Shown: positions 34,599 through 46,003 of the stretch, piece by piece | Layout of the letters: the number at the start of each line of letters is the position of its first letter | How positions within the stretch are numbered: position 1 is the first letter of the stretch | Origin: an uncultured Erythrobacter sp. | GTDB taxonomy: Bacteria; Pseudomonadota; Alphaproteobacteria; Sphingomonadales; Sphingomonadaceae | Direction: 5' to 3' | Length of the DNA stretch: 64,000 nucleotides | Assembly (NCBI GenBank): GCA_947495555.1 | Contig: CANLZI010000001.1 | Coordinates: 410,861-474,860 of the forward strand | Position numbers and translations under genes: made by a program | The notes under the pieces: model-generated | Told to the model about the DNA's origin: nothing | Seen by the model: only the letters and a program-made list of their open reading frames with translations | The model's database searches: none

Positions 34599-37235
34599 AT
34601 GTCCGGCGGATCAAATATCAGAGCGATAGGCTCAGACGCAGCGCAAAAGGCGCCCGATCAATCCTCAGAAGATGCGGGCGAAGCGCCTCTGTCGCTCGAT
34701 GAAGAGTGGGTGGAGCCTGAGAAAGCCGCCGTCTGGGATGACGAATTCGCCGACAGCAGGCGCGATTGGAGCTGGATGGCTCCGGTGTTAGCCATATTGG
34801 CGATTGCGGGCTGGACCGGCTTTTATGGCTGGGCTTTGCAAAGCGAATTGCTGGCCGGCGGTACGCCCGCGCAATGGGTGGGCTGGATCATCAATTGGTC
34901 GGTGCCAGTCCTTCTGATCGTCAGTCTGTGGATGCTGTCCATGCGCATCAGCAAGCGCGAGGCCGCACGTTTTAGCGATGCCGCGACCAAGCTATCGATC
35001 GAGGCAGACGCGCTGGAAAGCCGATTGTCCGTGGTTAATCGTGAGCTGAGCCTCGCTCGCGACTTCCTTGGCACGCAAACCCGCGAATTGGAATCGCTTG
35101 GCCGCGTGGCCAGCGAGAGGATCTCAACACACGCCGGTGAGCTGCAGAGCTTGATCCAAACCAATGGCAAGCAAGTCGACGCTATCGCCAGCGTCAGCGA
35201 TACGGCTTTGACCAATATGACCAAATTGCGCGATGATTTGCCCGTGGTCTCCAATTCCGCGCGCGATGTCTCCAATCAAATCGGCAATGCAGGCCGCACT
35301 GCTCAGGATCAGCTGGCAAAGCTGGTCGCCGGATTTGAGCGTTTGAACGAGTTTGGCAAAGCCAGCGAAGGCATGGTCAAGGCGCTAAGCGGCAAAATTG
35401 GCTCGACGCTGGCCACATTTGAAGCGCAGGTGACAAAGCTGGAAGATTATTCCGCAGCCCGGTTCGAAGCGCTGAAAGAGAAGAGCGAAGAATTCAGGAC
35501 GGATCTTGACGGTCGCGAGGTGGATGCCTTGGCGGCCATGCGCCGCCGCGCAGACGAAGTGCGATCAGGCATCACCGCTATCCAAGAAGAAATCACGACG
35601 AGCGAGAGCGAAGCTATGGGCCTGTTCAAGGCCAGAGTTGAAAGCTTGCAAGGCGAAGGTTCGAACGTATCTGCGTCGCTGCGCAATGCAGAGACCGCGG
35701 CCATGACAGCGATGGTCCAATCGAAGGACCGCTTGCGCGAAGAAGTCGCTCAGGTAATCCAAGAGATTGATCAGCTGGACCAGAAGGCTTTGGAAGCGGC
35801 TCAATCACGCGTTGCCGAATTGCGCAATGAGGCGGTCAAGTTTGATGATCAACTGGCCATGCGCGATGTGAAATTCAGCGAGGAAATGGCGCGGCGCCAG
35901 GCTAAGTTTGAAACCCGCGAATCTCAAGCCAGCGAAGTTCTGGCACAGCGGCTTGCCGGGCTCGACGAGGCATTGGCTGAACGGCGCGAGGCACAAATGC
36001 GCGAGACCGAGCGACTGGTTGCTCACGGCGAGGATATTGCCAATAAAGTCAGCGAATTGAACACCTTGTTCGAGCAAGTAACCCGTCACGCAGAACAGGC
36101 CCACACGACATTGGACGGCGGCCTGGAAGGGCTGGGCGCGAAACTGACCGCCAACCGCGCCGACTTGGAACAGACGGGCGAGAGCCTTTCGATCCTCACC
36201 GAATCAAGCATTCGCTTGCTGGAGATCATTCAATCGGGCGCGAAGCAAAGTCGCGAGGACTTGCCCGAAGCAATCGCGGGCGCCAGCAAATTGCTGGAAG
36301 ATGTCGAGGCGCGCTCTGCCAAATTGACCGAAACGGTGTCTATGGCTGGCCAAAAAGGCAGCGAGCTCTCTGATTATGTCATCGCCACTCAGGCCAATGT
36401 CGAAAAGGTTGGGGAAACGGTTGAGCAGCAACAAGCCCGTGTCGCTGCGCATTCAGACGATCATCTGGCGCAAGCAAAAGCGCTGCGGAAGCTATTGTCC
36501 GAGCTGGAAGAGCAGAATGAGCGGATGTCTCGCCGCACGCAAGGCGAGCTGAAGATCGCGATTGATCAGCTTGATCAGGCAACCAAAGAAGCCTTTGCAG
36601 CCATCGAACATGGCTCGGCTGACAATGTCAGCAAAGTTGCCGACGAAATTGGCGGAAAGGCCGTTGCAGCGGTTGAAAAATCACTGCGCACCCACGGCGC
36701 AGAAGCGATTGGCAAATTGGAACAGGCCGCTGCGCACGCATCGGGCGTGGGTCGCGAGGCCGCCATTCAATTGCGCGATCAACTGGCCATGGTCAATGAA
36801 CTGACCGGAAACCTAGAGCAACGCGTGTCACGTGCCCGCGAATTGGCCGAAGAGCAGGTCAACAATGACTTTGCTCGCCGCATGGCATTGATAAGCGACA
36901 GCCTGAATTCCAACGCCATCGATATCGAGAAATCTCTTTCGTATGAAGTCTCGGATACTGCCTGGACCGCCTATCTCAAGGGTGATCGCGGCATCTTCAC
37001 CCGCCGCGCTGTGCGCCTGATCGACAGCGGTGAAGCACGCGAGATCGTCGACCTCTATCAGTCAGACGATGCCTTCCGCGAAGATGTTTCGCGCTACATC
37101 CATGATTTCGAAGGCATGCTGCGTTCTGTCCTGTCGACCAGAGACGGCAATGCGATGGGTGTGACCTTGCTCAGCTCGGATATGGGTAAGTTGTATGTCG
37201 CGCTTGCCCAAGCGATTGAGCGCCTCCGCAACTGA
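34599..37235 (+). CDS. Large membrane-anchored coiled-coil protein (TipN-like architecture)
   Basis: 878 residues. An acidic cytoplasmic N-terminus (1-60) precedes two transmembrane helices (about 64-83 and 97-117). About 640 residues of nearly continuous coiled coil follow, rich in Glu/Ala/Gln/Arg with hydrophobic heptads. A more globular C-terminal domain spans about 775-878 (Y-E-V-S-D-T-A-W-T-A-Y-L-K-G-D-R-G-I-F-T-R-R-A; R-Y-I-H-D-F-E-G-M-L). Caulobacter TipN, a new-pole marker, is about 890 residues with the same two-helix plus coiled-coil plan. The similarity claimed here is of architecture and size only. It may organise cell poles, division or chemoreceptor-like assemblies. Confidence 0.6.
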   Translation: MSGGSNIRAIGSDAAQKAPDQSSEDAGEAPLSLDEEWVEPEKAAVWDDEFADSRRDWSWMAPVLAILAIAGWTGFYGWALQSELLAGGTPAQWVGWIINWSVPVLLIVSLWMLSMRISKREAARFSDAATKLSIEADALESRLSVVNRELSLARDFLGTQTRELESLGRVASERISTHAGELQSLIQTNGKQVDAIASVSDTALTNMTKLRDDLPVVSNSARDVSNQIGNAGRTAQDQLAKLVAGFERLNEFGKASEGMVKALSGKIGSTLATFEAQVTKLEDYSAARFEALKEKSEEFRTDLDGREVDALAAMRRRADEVRSGITAIQEEITTSESEAMGLFKARVESLQGEGSNVSASLRNAETAAMTAMVQSKDRLREEVAQVIQEIDQLDQKALEAAQSRVAELRNEAVKFDDQLAMRDVKFSEEMARRQAKFETRESQASEVLAQRLAGLDEALAERREAQMRETERLVAHGEDIANKVSELNTLFEQVTRHAEQAHTTLDGGLEGLGAKLTANRADLEQTGESLSILTESSIRLLEIIQSGAKQSREDLPEAIAGASKLLEDVEARSAKLTETVSMAGQKGSELSDYVIATQANVEKVGETVEQQQARVAAHSDDHLAQAKALRKLLSELEEQNERMSRRTQGELKIAIDQLDQATKEAFAAIEHGSADNVSKVADEIGGKAVAAVEKSLRTHGAEAIGKLEQAAAHASGVGREAAIQLRDQLAMVNELTGNLEQRVSRARELAEEQVNNDFARRMALISDSLNSNAIDIEKSLSYEVSDTAWTAYLKGDRGIFTRRAVRLIDSGEAREIVDLYQSDDAFREDVSRYIHDFEGMLRSVLSTRDGNAMGVTLLSSDMGKLYVALAQAIERLRN

Positions 37236-37236
37236 T

Positions 37237-37530
37237 CTAGGAACCACTGGCCTCGGCTTGAGATGGCAATTCTGGCATCAGATTGAGGTCATCAATAGTG
37301 ATCCAGCCATATTCAAAGTTCGCAACGTAAACAGCGGTGAGAACCGCCGCGATTACCGTTGTTCGCAAAGCGAGCCTACCAGGCTGGAAATTGGCCGGTG
37401 CGCTGTCTGCTTGGCCGGGTGTCTTCTCCACTCCCAGCTCATCATGGGTGCGCACACCAAAGGGTAAGGACACAAAGGCTGTCATCACCCACACCAACGC
37501 GTAGATCGCAATGACCGACGTCCATTCCAT
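37237..37530 (-). CDS. DUF1467 family membrane protein
   Basis: 97 residues with two transmembrane helices (about 6-25 and 58-77). The opening segment with V-W-V-M-T-A-F-V-S-L-P-F-G-V-R-T-H-D-E is the DUF1467 signature. The function is unknown, but in alphaproteobacteria it commonly lies at the end of the nuo-birA-coaX-rnj run. It starts one base after the rnj stop and ends one base from the convergent coiled-coil gene. Confidence 0.85.
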   Translation of the reverse strand: MEWTSVIAIYALVWVMTAFVSLPFGVRTHDELGVEKTPGQADSAPANFQPGRLALRTTVIAAVLTAVYVANFEYGWITIDDLNLMPELPSQAEASGS

Positions 37531-37531
37531 G

Positions 37532-39187
37532 TTAGCCAGCCTCTGCGTGCATAATCACCCGCACCTGCGGCTTCTTACCTGACCAGCGTTGCGCAGCACG
37601 TCTGGCTGCCAAACGGGCCGCTTCCATAATATCGCTGCGATCCTGGCGGGCCTTGCCCTTCAACTTGCGGATCGCGGTTTCAATATCATTGCACGCCTCT
37701 TGGATGAATTCGGGCATATCCTCATCGAGCGGGACACCCATGGCTTCAATCGTTGGCGCCAATTTGTGATCCAGCACAACCATCATCATCCCATCGCGAG
37801 AAAGCCTGCGACGCATGGAGATAGAATCGCCATCAGCTGGCGTGATGATGTCGCCATCCAGCACGAGCCGCCCTGCCCGCACTTCAGCGAGCTTGCCCGG
37901 CTTGCCCGGAGCAAGACGGATCAAATCACCATTCTGCTGAACCAAGGCCGTTGGAATGTTGCTGGTCCGCCCGATACGGGCTTGTTCCTGCATGTGCCGC
38001 ATTTCGCCATGAACCGGGACCAACAGCTCTGGACGGAGCCATGAATACAGCGCTTCCAGCTCTGGACGGCCCGGATGGCCCGAGACATGGATTTCGCTCT
38101 GCCTGTCGGTGACCATAGTAATGCCGCGTGCGGCCAAGCGGTTTTGTATCCGACCGATGGATATCTCATTGCCCGGAATCTGCCGGCTTGAGAATAAGAC
38201 CACGTCGCCGGAAACCAGCTCCAACGGATGATTTTCCTCGGCAATTCGCGACAATGCAGCACGCGGTTCGCCTTGGCCACCGGTCGCAACAATCATCACT
38301 TCACCGCGTGGGAGGCCCATCGCTGTGTCAAAATCTACCGTGTCGGGGAAATCAGCGAGATAGCCATTGTCCTGCGCCACCTCGATAATCCGGTCGAGCG
38401 AACGTCCGGCAACGCAGATTTGGCGGCCGTTTTCGCGCGCGACATCGCCCAAGGTCTGCAACCGGGCAACATTGGATGCAAAAGTCGTCACCAGCACGCG
38501 TTTGCCGCGATGCTTGGCAACTTCGGCCATCAAACCTCTGTGCACGGCCCCTTCCGAGCCGCTGGGATTGGGATTGAACGCATTGGTGGAATCGCACACC
38601 AGCACATCCACGCCCTCGTCCCCGATGGCGATCAGTTCCTCTTCGGTCGTGGGCGAGCCAATGATCGGTTCTTCATCCAGTTTCCAATCACCGGTGTGGA
38701 ATATGCGGCCGTAAGGCGTGTCGATCAGCAGCGCATTGCCCTCGGCAATAGAGTGGGCGAGCGGCAAATAGGTGATCTCGAACGACCCCAATTCGAACGA
38801 TCCATGGTCTTCGGGAATGATATTCAGCTCAATCTTATTCGCAATACCGGCCTCGTCCAGCTTGCGCTTGATCAGGTTCGCAGTGAACGGCGTGGCATAG
38901 AGCGGAACGCCCAATTCGGCCGCAAAATAGGGGACCGCACCGATATGATCTTCGTGCCCATGGGTCAGAACCACACCCAGAAGATCATCAGCACGTTCTT
39001 CGATGAAATCCAGATCGGCAAACACCAGATCGACGCCGGGATATTGATCGCCAGAGAATGTCATCCCCAGATCGACCATCAGCCATTTGCCATCGCAGCC
39101 GTAGAGATTGACGTTCATGCCAATCTCACCAGATCCACCTAAGGCGAGGAAAAGCAACTCTTTTTCAGGCGTGTAATCCTTTTTCAC
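37532..39187 (-). CDS. rnj: Ribonuclease J
   Basis: 551 residues from GTG 39187, overlapping the coaX stop as GTGA. The metallo-beta-lactamase core has the zinc motif H-G-H-E-D-H (His76, His78, Asp80, His81). The beta-CASP domain follows ([20 protein letters not shown]) and then the C-terminal RNase J domain. RNase J has endonuclease and 5'-3' exonuclease activity and matures rRNA and mRNA in alphaproteobacteria. It is the normal neighbour of coaX and nuo genes in this order. Confidence 0.95.
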   Translation of the reverse strand: MKKDYTPEKELLFLALGGSGEIGMNVNLYGCDGKWLMVDLGMTFSGDQYPGVDLVFADLDFIEERADDLLGVVLTHGHEDHIGAVPYFAAELGVPLYATPFTANLIKRKLDEAGIANKIELNIIPEDHGSFELGSFEITYLPLAHSIAEGNALLIDTPYGRIFHTGDWKLDEEPIIGSPTTEEELIAIGDEGVDVLVCDSTNAFNPNPSGSEGAVHRGLMAEVAKHRGKRVLVTTFASNVARLQTLGDVARENGRQICVAGRSLDRIIEVAQDNGYLADFPDTVDFDTAMGLPRGEVMIVATGGQGEPRAALSRIAEENHPLELVSGDVVLFSSRQIPGNEISIGRIQNRLAARGITMVTDRQSEIHVSGHPGRPELEALYSWLRPELLVPVHGEMRHMQEQARIGRTSNIPTALVQQNGDLIRLAPGKPGKLAEVRAGRLVLDGDIITPADGDSISMRRRLSRDGMMMVVLDHKLAPTIEAMGVPLDEDMPEFIQEACNDIETAIRKLKGKARQDRSDIMEAARLAARRAAQRWSGKKPQVRVIMHAEAG

Positions 39188-39960
39188 GTGGCAACACGCT
39201 CCGCCAAAATGGCTAGCCCTTCGATGGTCAGATCGGCATCGACATGGTCGAAAATATCAGTCGATTCATCGAACAGGATGGCAAGGCCGCCCGTCGCCAC
39301 TACTTTGGCTGGTCGTCCAATTTCCATTCTCATCCGCTCTATCAAACCTTCCATCATGGCCACATGGGCCCAAAATATGCCGATCAACATCTGATCTTCG
39401 GTGTTACGCCCGATGACGCTGGTGCTGTCGGGCTTGCGGATGGCGATGCGCGGCAGCTTTGCTGTTTTGCCGACCAATGCATCGAGCGAAAGATTGATGC
39501 CCGGGGCGATAATTCCGCCCTTATAGGCACCCGTGAAATCTACCGCTTCAAACTTGGTGGCCGTGCCAAAATCGACCACCACCAGGTCGCCGCCATATTT
39601 GTCGTGCGCCGCGATAATGTTCAAAGCTCGGTCCGCGCCCAGCGAACTGGGCTGATCAACATCGATTTCAAAGCCCCAAGCGGCTTTGCCTTGCCCCGCA
39701 ATCTCGGGCGTGATTCCAAAATATTTCTGCGCCAGAACGGTCAGATTGTGATCCGCCCGGGGAACAACCGATGCGAACAGAATTTGTGTGATTTCCTCGC
39801 GTTTGACCCCTTCAATCTCGAGCAATTGCAGCAACCAAACCGCATATTCATCGCCCGTACGCCGGGGGTCGGTCGCGATCCGCCAGCGCGCCTTTATGGT
39901 GCGCCCCTCAAACAGGGCAAAGACCACATTGGTGTTTCCGACATCTGCAGCTAGCAACAT
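39184..39960 (-). CDS. coaX: Type III pantothenate kinase
   Basis: 258 residues. The start [15 protein letters not shown] is the ASKHA phosphate motif of CoaX. Further motifs are G-A-D-R-A-L-N and [10 protein letters not shown], then G-G-I-I-A-P-G. It phosphorylates pantothenate in the first step of CoA synthesis and is not inhibited by CoA in known members. Ten bases separate it from birA; it overlaps rnj. Confidence 0.95.
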   Translation of the reverse strand: MLLAADVGNTNVVFALFEGRTIKARWRIATDPRRTGDEYAVWLLQLLEIEGVKREEITQILFASVVPRADHNLTVLAQKYFGITPEIAGQGKAAWGFEIDVDQPSSLGADRALNIIAAHDKYGGDLVVVDFGTATKFEAVDFTGAYKGGIIAPGINLSLDALVGKTAKLPRIAIRKPDSTSVIGRNTEDQMLIGIFWAHVAMMEGLIERMRMEIGRPAKVVATGGLAILFDESTDIFDHVDADLTIEGLAILAERVAT

Positions 39961-39970
39961 GGGATATTCC

Positions 39971-40681
39971 TCAATCGAGTACTACGTCGCCGGCATGGAT
40001 GGCACGGGTTTCCCCATCCGCCAAGCGCAACAGCAACGAACCGGTCTCGTTCAAGCCGGCAAATGTTCCTGACAGCACTGCTCCATCGCCGTCATGCACG
40101 CTTAGAGCTGTGCCAATGGCATGGGCTGCTGACTGCCAGCGCCTGAGCAATGGCTCAATTCCAACTTGACGCCAGCGGGCCAACTCATCGCGCAACCCGC
40201 GGGCCAAAATTGGGGCGAAGTCGTCGCGTGCAGGAGGCGTTGTGACATCCGCCAAGGCTATAGTTTCGCGATCATCAAGTTTGGGGGCCTGGGCCAGGTT
40301 AACACCGATCCCGATGACCACCGCCCCGCCCTCGCTTTCCAGCAATATCCCGGCCAGCTTGGCACCATTCAACAACACATCATTGGGCCATTTCAGGCTG
40401 AGCGCCGAGGCATCAGGCACAAGCGGTAAAACCGCGTCATAGACAGCCATGCCAACCATTAAAGACAGCGTGTGCGCGGGCGGATCGTTCGGGGCAAGTC
40501 GCACCAAAGTGGATCCCATGAAATTGCCGTGGCCATCGAACCACTCGCGCCCTTGCCGTCCTCGCCCAGCGGTTTGCCGATCGGCTACCAGCCACATGCC
40601 TTCTTCCAACGCCTCGCCCATTTTGAGGCGTTCAAGCAGGTCGGCATTGGTGGAGCCGGTTTGAGCAGCGATATGTATCAA
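39971..40681 (-). CDS. birA: Biotin--[acetyl-CoA-carboxylase] ligase
   Basis: 236 residues without an N-terminal helix-turn-helix, so a monofunctional ligase. Motifs: T-G-S-T-N-A-D-L, the biotinyl-AMP loop [16 protein letters not shown] and K-L-A-G-I-L-L-E, then V-I-G-I-G-V-N. It attaches biotin to BCCP and other carboxylases. The start is TTG 40681, overlapping the nuoN stop (TTGA), so it is translated with the nuo operon. Confidence 0.93.
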   Translation of the reverse strand: MIHIAAQTGSTNADLLERLKMGEALEEGMWLVADRQTAGRGRQGREWFDGHGNFMGSTLVRLAPNDPPAHTLSLMVGMAVYDAVLPLVPDASALSLKWPNDVLLNGAKLAGILLESEGGAVVIGIGVNLAQAPKLDDRETIALADVTTPPARDDFAPILARGLRDELARWRQVGIEPLLRRWQSAAHAIGTALSVHDGDGAVLSGTFAGLNETGSLLLRLADGETRAIHAGDVVLD

Positions 40682-42141
40682 ATGACGAAGAACAAAGAGC
40701 TTGCGGCCCGATCGGCCAATTCAACCAGGGGCTTGGTCAAGATCCATCCAAGAGGCGAGATGATCACCGAGCAAATCAGCAGCACTGCCCAGTTGGACTT
40801 GGTCGTGTCACCCACCACTTCTCCGGCTGGATCATCGAACATGATGACCTTACAAACCTTCAGATAGTAAAACGCGCCGATCACGCTGGCAGCGATACCA
40901 ATCGCGGCCAAAGCAATCATGTCGGCTTGGACCGCAGCTTGGAACACCACGAATTTCCCGTAGAAACCGAACAGCGGCGGAATACCTGCCAGGCTGAGCA
41001 TCAGGAAGAAGATGCACCAGGCCAGCAGAGGCTTTTCGCGCACCATCCCGGCCATGCTGCTGATCTGTTCGACCTGATTGCCCTGTGCATCTTTCAGCAT
41101 CATCACAGCCACAAAGCCGCCCAATGACATCGCAACATAGATCGTCAGATAGACCAGCATTCCGCTGGCACCTGATGGCGTGGCAGCAGCCAGACCGATC
41201 AGGATAAAGCCAACATTGTTGATCGACGAATAGGCCAACAGGCGCTTTATGTTGGTTTGTCCGATCGCGCCAAGAGCACCCACCACAATCGAGGCGAGAG
41301 CAGCGAAGATCACAATCTGCTGCCATGCGAGCGTTTGTTCGCCAAAGGTATCGAGCGAAATGCGCATCAGGACAGCAACCGCTGCCACCTTGGGTGCGGT
41401 AGAGAAGAATGCTGTGACCGGCGTTGGCGCACCTTCATAAACGTCCGGCGTCCACATATGGAAGGGAACGGCGGCGATCTTGAAGGCCAAGCCAGCCAGC
41501 ACAAATACGATGCCAAAGGTTGCCCCCATGGACAAACCGTCCTGCAGGGCCAAACGAATGCCGAGGTAACTGGTTGATCCGGTAAAGCCGTAAAGCAGGC
41601 TCATGCCGTACAGCAAAATGCCCGACGCCAATGCGCCCAGGACAAAGTATTTCAGACCTGCCTCAACCGAGCGATTGTCGCTGCGAGAAAAGCTGGCCAG
41701 AACATAGGACGACAGGCTCATCAACTCGAGGCCCATATAAAGCGTCATCAGATTGACCGCTGACACCATCAAGGCCATGCCGACCGCGCTGAACAGCACC
41801 AGGATCGGATATTCCGGGCGATGGCCGCCATTCTCGGTGAAGAACTTCGGTGTGACGATCAGACAGCCAATGGCAGCCAGATAGATCAGGATTTTGGCGA
41901 AACTGCCAAATCCATCCATCCGATAAATCCCGGCCCACGCCTCGCCGCCCAATTCATAGGCGGGATTGGTCAGCAGATCGGCGGTGTAAACCAGAGCTCC
42001 GAACAAGGCTGCTACGGCCAGAATTGTGACTGTGCGAGCGGTTTTGTCTCCGCCAAAGGCCGCAACCAGCAACAGCACCAGACCCGATATGGTCAGGAAG
42101 ATCTCTGGGGCTGAGAAATAGAGAGAGCTAATCAGGTTCAT
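40678..42141 (-). CDS. nuoN: NADH-quinone oxidoreductase subunit N
   Basis: 487 residues, about 14 transmembrane helices, antiporter-like proton-pumping subunit of complex I. Motifs: Y-M-G-L-E-L-M-S-L-S-S-Y near 132 (conserved Glu), K-I-A-A-V-P-F-H-M-W-T-P-D-V-Y-E-G-A-P-T-P and L-L-A-Y-S-S-I-N-N-V-G. The start overlaps the nuoM stop by one base. Confidence 0.97.
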   Translation of the reverse strand: MNLISSLYFSAPEIFLTISGLVLLLVAAFGGDKTARTVTILAVAALFGALVYTADLLTNPAYELGGEAWAGIYRMDGFGSFAKILIYLAAIGCLIVTPKFFTENGGHRPEYPILVLFSAVGMALMVSAVNLMTLYMGLELMSLSSYVLASFSRSDNRSVEAGLKYFVLGALASGILLYGMSLLYGFTGSTSYLGIRLALQDGLSMGATFGIVFVLAGLAFKIAAVPFHMWTPDVYEGAPTPVTAFFSTAPKVAAVAVLMRISLDTFGEQTLAWQQIVIFAALASIVVGALGAIGQTNIKRLLAYSSINNVGFILIGLAAATPSGASGMLVYLTIYVAMSLGGFVAVMMLKDAQGNQVEQISSMAGMVREKPLLAWCIFFLMLSLAGIPPLFGFYGKFVVFQAAVQADMIALAAIGIAASVIGAFYYLKVCKVIMFDDPAGEVVGDTTKSNWAVLLICSVIISPLGWILTKPLVELADRAASSLFFVI

Positions 42142-43697
42142 CAGTGGGCTCCCTCGCCCGCATTATCATGTTCAAGGGCCGGCATTGCATTGGCGCTGCT
42201 TTCGCGCGGAGTGCCAATTTCCAGCATCGAGTCCCCGGCCGGTGCCGCCCGAGCCATGCGCGCCTCCAAGGCGGCAATGTCGGCCCGCATCGGTGCGAGG
42301 AAACTTTCAGGATAGACACCCATCCACAGCACCGCTGCGGCGATGGGCGCCAGCATCACCCACTCACGCGGGGTAAGATCAGTCATCGCGGCTGCATCGG
42401 CATTCTTCTGATCGCCAAAGGCAACGCGGCGATACAGGTAAAGCATATAGGCAGCGCCCAGAATGATACCCGTCGTCAGCACCAGCGTGACCAAGGTCGA
42501 AACCTTGTAGACGCCAGCCAGCGCGAGAAATTCGCCGATGAAGTTACTGGTGCCCGGCAGGCCAACACTCGCCATGCTGAACAGCATAAAGAACAGCGCA
42601 TATTTGGGCATGTTGATGGACAGCCCGCCATAGCGGTCAATCTCACGCGTGTGCAGCCGATCATAGATCACGCCAACGCACAGGAACAATGCGCCCGATA
42701 CAAGACCGTGACCCAGCATTACCATCATCGCGCCTTCCAGGCCCTGCACATTAAAGGCGAACAGACCAGCGGTCACAATCGCCATATGCGCGACCGATGA
42801 ATAGGCGATCAGCTTCTTCATATCGTGCTGAACCAGCGCCACCAGCGAGGTGTAGATCACCGCAATCATGGACAGAGCGAACACCAGCCACGCAAATTGC
42901 GCGCTCGCTTCGGGGAACATGGGCAGGCTGAAGCGGATAAAGCCATAACCGCCCAGCTTCAACAATACGCCCGCCAGAATGACCGAGCCTGCAGTGGGTG
43001 CCTGAACGTGGGCATCGGGCAGCCAGGTGTGCACCGGCCACATCGGCATCTTGACCGCAAAGCTGGCGAAGAACGCCAGCCACAGCCAGGTTTGCGCCCC
43101 GGCCGGGAAGTCATACTGCATCAGAGTTGGAATGTCGGAGGTGCCCGCCTCATTCACCATCCAGAACATTGCGATCAGCATCAATACCGAGCCAAGCAGC
43201 GTGTAGAGGAAGAACTTATAGCTGGCGTAGATGCGGTTATCGCCGCCCCACACACCGATGATCAGATACATCGGGATCAGACCGGCTTCGAAGAAAATGT
43301 AGAAAAGGAATAAATCCTGTGCGGCAAACACGCCGATCATCAGCACTTCCATAATCAGGAAGGCTGCCATGTATTCTCCCACCCTCTTGGAAATAGCTTC
43401 CCAACTGGCGAGGATACAAATTGGCATCAGGAATACGCTCAGCATGATCAGCATCAAGGCGATGCCATCAATGCCCAGGGCATAGTTGAAGCCTGCAAAC
43501 AGGGCGGCTTGTTCAACAAATTGCCACTGCGCGCCGCCAATGTCGTAATTGGCCCACAGCATGATGCCCAACGCCAGATTGACCAACGTTGCGGTCAGCG
43601 CCGTGAGGCGCGCTGCTTGAGCTTCCAAGAAGAAACAGGCGATACCTGCCACCAATGGCACCAGCAGCATTGCCGAGAGAATGGGAAAACCGCCCAT
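42141..43697 (-). CDS. nuoM: NADH-quinone oxidoreductase subunit M
   Basis: 518 residues from ATG 43697, which overlaps the nuoL stop by one base (TAATG). ATG 43712, five codons earlier inside nuoL, is an alternative. It is a 14-helix antiporter-like subunit with [14 protein letters not shown] (conserved Glu), [15 protein letters not shown] and [12 protein letters not shown]. It is a membrane-arm proton pump of complex I. Confidence 0.97.
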   Translation of the reverse strand: MGGFPILSAMLLVPLVAGIACFFLEAQAARLTALTATLVNLALGIMLWANYDIGGAQWQFVEQAALFAGFNYALGIDGIALMLIMLSVFLMPICILASWEAISKRVGEYMAAFLIMEVLMIGVFAAQDLFLFYIFFEAGLIPMYLIIGVWGGDNRIYASYKFFLYTLLGSVLMLIAMFWMVNEAGTSDIPTLMQYDFPAGAQTWLWLAFFASFAVKMPMWPVHTWLPDAHVQAPTAGSVILAGVLLKLGGYGFIRFSLPMFPEASAQFAWLVFALSMIAVIYTSLVALVQHDMKKLIAYSSVAHMAIVTAGLFAFNVQGLEGAMMVMLGHGLVSGALFLCVGVIYDRLHTREIDRYGGLSINMPKYALFFMLFSMASVGLPGTSNFIGEFLALAGVYKVSTLVTLVLTTGIILGAAYMLYLYRRVAFGDQKNADAAAMTDLTPREWVMLAPIAAAVLWMGVYPESFLAPMRADIAALEARMARAAPAGDSMLEIGTPRESSANAMPALEHDNAGEGAH

Positions 43698-45691
43698 TAG
43701 AATAGCACCCATGTAATCGCCGCGACCAAGCCCATCAGCATGATCAGCGCATAGCTATAGAGATAACCCGACTGGATTTTCTTGGCATAGACTGCGCCCT
43801 GCGCAACCACCCATGCCGCTCCATTGGGGCCAAACCGGTCGATCGTTCCTTCATCGCCCCACTTCCACAGCTTGCGCCCGATCCAGAAAGCAGGCTTGAC
43901 GAAGATCGCATTGTACAGCTCGTCAAAATACCATTTGTTGGCCACGAATTTGTGGACGTAGCGGAATTGCGCCACGAATTTGCCGGGGATGCTGGGGTCC
44001 TTAATATAGGCCCACCATGCTCCGACAAAGCCCAGCACCATGACAGTGAAGGCAGAGTATTTCACCCAATATGGCACTGCATGCATCGCGTGGATCAAAT
44101 TCTCATTGTAGAAAATGGAACCCGCCCAGAACGCCGCATCGTCGAGGAATTTGGGTGCGAACACCTGTCCTGCCGCAATCGCGCCCACACTGAGCACGCC
44201 CAGCGGAATCAACATCGCCAGCGGGCTTTCATGCGGATGATATCCGCCGGTCGTGTCTTCGCCCGCTTCTTCAGGTGTTTTGTGAACCGAGTGCTGAATG
44301 TGCTCGCTCTCGATCCAGCGAGGTTTACCCCAGAAGGTCAGGAACATCAGGCGCCAGCTGTAGAAGCTGGTCAGCAATGCCGCGACAACGCCCATCCAGA
44401 AGGCAAAATTGGCCATTTCCGTACCGCGCGCAAACGCCACTTCGATGATCGCATCTTTGGACCAGAAACCGGCAAAACCAACGCCCAAGTGATAAACGCC
44501 CACGCCGGTAATGGCGAGCGTACCAAACAGCATCGCCCAGAAGGTGAACGGGATCTGCTTACGCAGGCCGCCGTAATAGCGCATGTCTTGTTCATGATGC
44601 ATCGCATGGATCACCGAACCAGCGCCCAAGAACAATAATGCTTTAAAGAATGCATGTGTGAACAGGTGGAACATGGCGACGCCATAGGCGCCCACACCAG
44701 CGGCAAAGAACATATATCCCAGCTGAGAACAGGTGGAATAAGCGATCACCCGTTTGATGTCCCACTGCGTGGTGCCAATCGTGGCCGCAAAGAAACAGGT
44801 CGCCGCGCCCACAAACATCACAATGGTCAGCGCAACGGGCGCAGCCTCGAACATGGGAGACAGGCGGCACACCATAAACACGCCGGCGGTCACCATGGTG
44901 GCGGCGTGGATCAAGGCCGAAACCGGCGTTGGGCCTTCCATCGCATCGGGCAGCCAGGTGTGCAGACCCAGCTGCGCGGATTTGCCCATCGCGCCGATGA
45001 ACAGCAGGATGCACAGAATATCCATTGTCTGCATGCGGTAGCCGAGGAAGCCAATAGTGGCTCCGCTCATGCCAGGTGCAGCTTCCAGAATTGCAGGGAT
45101 CGAAGTCGTCTCGAACACCAGATAGGTGCCAAAGATACCCAGCATAAAGCCCAGATCACCCACACGATTGACCACAAAGGCCTTGATCGCAGCGGCATTG
45201 GCGCTGGGTTTGCGGAACCAGAACCCGATCAGCAGATAGGACGCTAGGCCCACCCCTTCCCAGCCAAAGAACATCTGAACCAAATTATCGGCCGTCACCA
45301 GCATCAGCATGGCGAAGGTGAACAGGCTGAGATAGGCGAAGAAACGCGGCTGATCCGGATCCTCCTCCATATAGCCCCAGCTATACAGATGTACGAGCGC
45401 CGAAACGCTGGTGACTACCACCAGCATAACCGCGGTCAACGTATCCACGCGCAGCGCCCAGTCGAACGTCAGCGAGCCGCTTTCGACCCATTTCAGGACC
45501 GGAACGACCATCGCCTCGGCATTACCGGTCAGAAAGCCGATAAAAATTGGCCAGCTCAGCGCACAGCTGATGAACAGGGCACCCGTCGTCAAAGACTTGG
45601 TGACCGTGTTGCCCAGCGCTCGATTGCCCAGGCCAGCGATAATCGCAGCCAGCAATGGCAAGAAAACAATCAGGATGATGGAGGTTTGCAC
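43697..45691 (-). CDS. nuoL: NADH-quinone oxidoreductase subunit L
   Basis: 664 residues from GTG 45691. Sixteen-helix antiporter-like subunit with the long lateral helix region near the C-terminus. Motifs: [47 protein letters not shown] and [10 protein letters not shown]. It is the most distal proton-pumping subunit of complex I. It follows nuoK by 6 bases. Confidence 0.97.
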   Translation of the reverse strand: MQTSIILIVFLPLLAAIIAGLGNRALGNTVTKSLTTGALFISCALSWPIFIGFLTGNAEAMVVPVLKWVESGSLTFDWALRVDTLTAVMLVVVTSVSALVHLYSWGYMEEDPDQPRFFAYLSLFTFAMLMLVTADNLVQMFFGWEGVGLASYLLIGFWFRKPSANAAAIKAFVVNRVGDLGFMLGIFGTYLVFETTSIPAILEAAPGMSGATIGFLGYRMQTMDILCILLFIGAMGKSAQLGLHTWLPDAMEGPTPVSALIHAATMVTAGVFMVCRLSPMFEAAPVALTIVMFVGAATCFFAATIGTTQWDIKRVIAYSTCSQLGYMFFAAGVGAYGVAMFHLFTHAFFKALLFLGAGSVIHAMHHEQDMRYYGGLRKQIPFTFWAMLFGTLAITGVGVYHLGVGFAGFWSKDAIIEVAFARGTEMANFAFWMGVVAALLTSFYSWRLMFLTFWGKPRWIESEHIQHSVHKTPEEAGEDTTGGYHPHESPLAMLIPLGVLSVGAIAAGQVFAPKFLDDAAFWAGSIFYNENLIHAMHAVPYWVKYSAFTVMVLGFVGAWWAYIKDPSIPGKFVAQFRYVHKFVANKWYFDELYNAIFVKPAFWIGRKLWKWGDEGTIDRFGPNGAAWVVAQGAVYAKKIQSGYLYSYALIMLMGLVAAITWVLF

Positions 45692-45697
45692 CGCGAC

Positions 45698-46003
45698 TTA
45701 TCCCTTCATCCGATTAACATCGTCGACCGCGATCGTGTCATTGGCGCGGAAGTAGATCACCAGAATGGCAAGGCCAATCGCAGCCTCTGCCGCAGCAACG
45801 GTCAGCACCAGCATCGCGAATATCTGTCCCGTCAGGTCTCCCATAAAGGAGCTAAACGCCACCAGATTGATGTTCACAGCCAGCAAGATCAGCTCGATCG
45901 CCATCAGGATCACGATCACATTCTTGCGGTTGAGAAAAATGCCAAGCACGCCCAGCACGAATAGGATCGCGCTGACGACGATGTAATGTTCGATGCCGAT
46001 CAT
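45698..46003 (-). CDS. nuoK: NADH-quinone oxidoreductase subunit K
   Basis: 101 residues from ATG 46003, three transmembrane helices. It has the conserved Glu in [11 protein letters not shown] (about 36) and a second in [11 protein letters not shown] (about 72), both essential for proton transfer in E. coli NuoK. The start overlaps the stop of the 33-residue upstream gene as ATGA. Confidence 0.96.
   Translation of the reverse strand: MIGIEHYIVVSAILFVLGVLGIFLNRKNVIVILMAIELILLAVNINLVAFSSFMGDLTGQIFAMLVLTVAAAEAAIGLAILVIYFRANDTIAVDDVNRMKG

Noticed and set aside
38228..39142. 304-codon plus-strand open frame opposite rnj
   Set aside because: It lies wholly antisense to a well-supported RNase J gene with conserved catalytic motifs; its translation has no recognisable domain and no ribosome-binding site.
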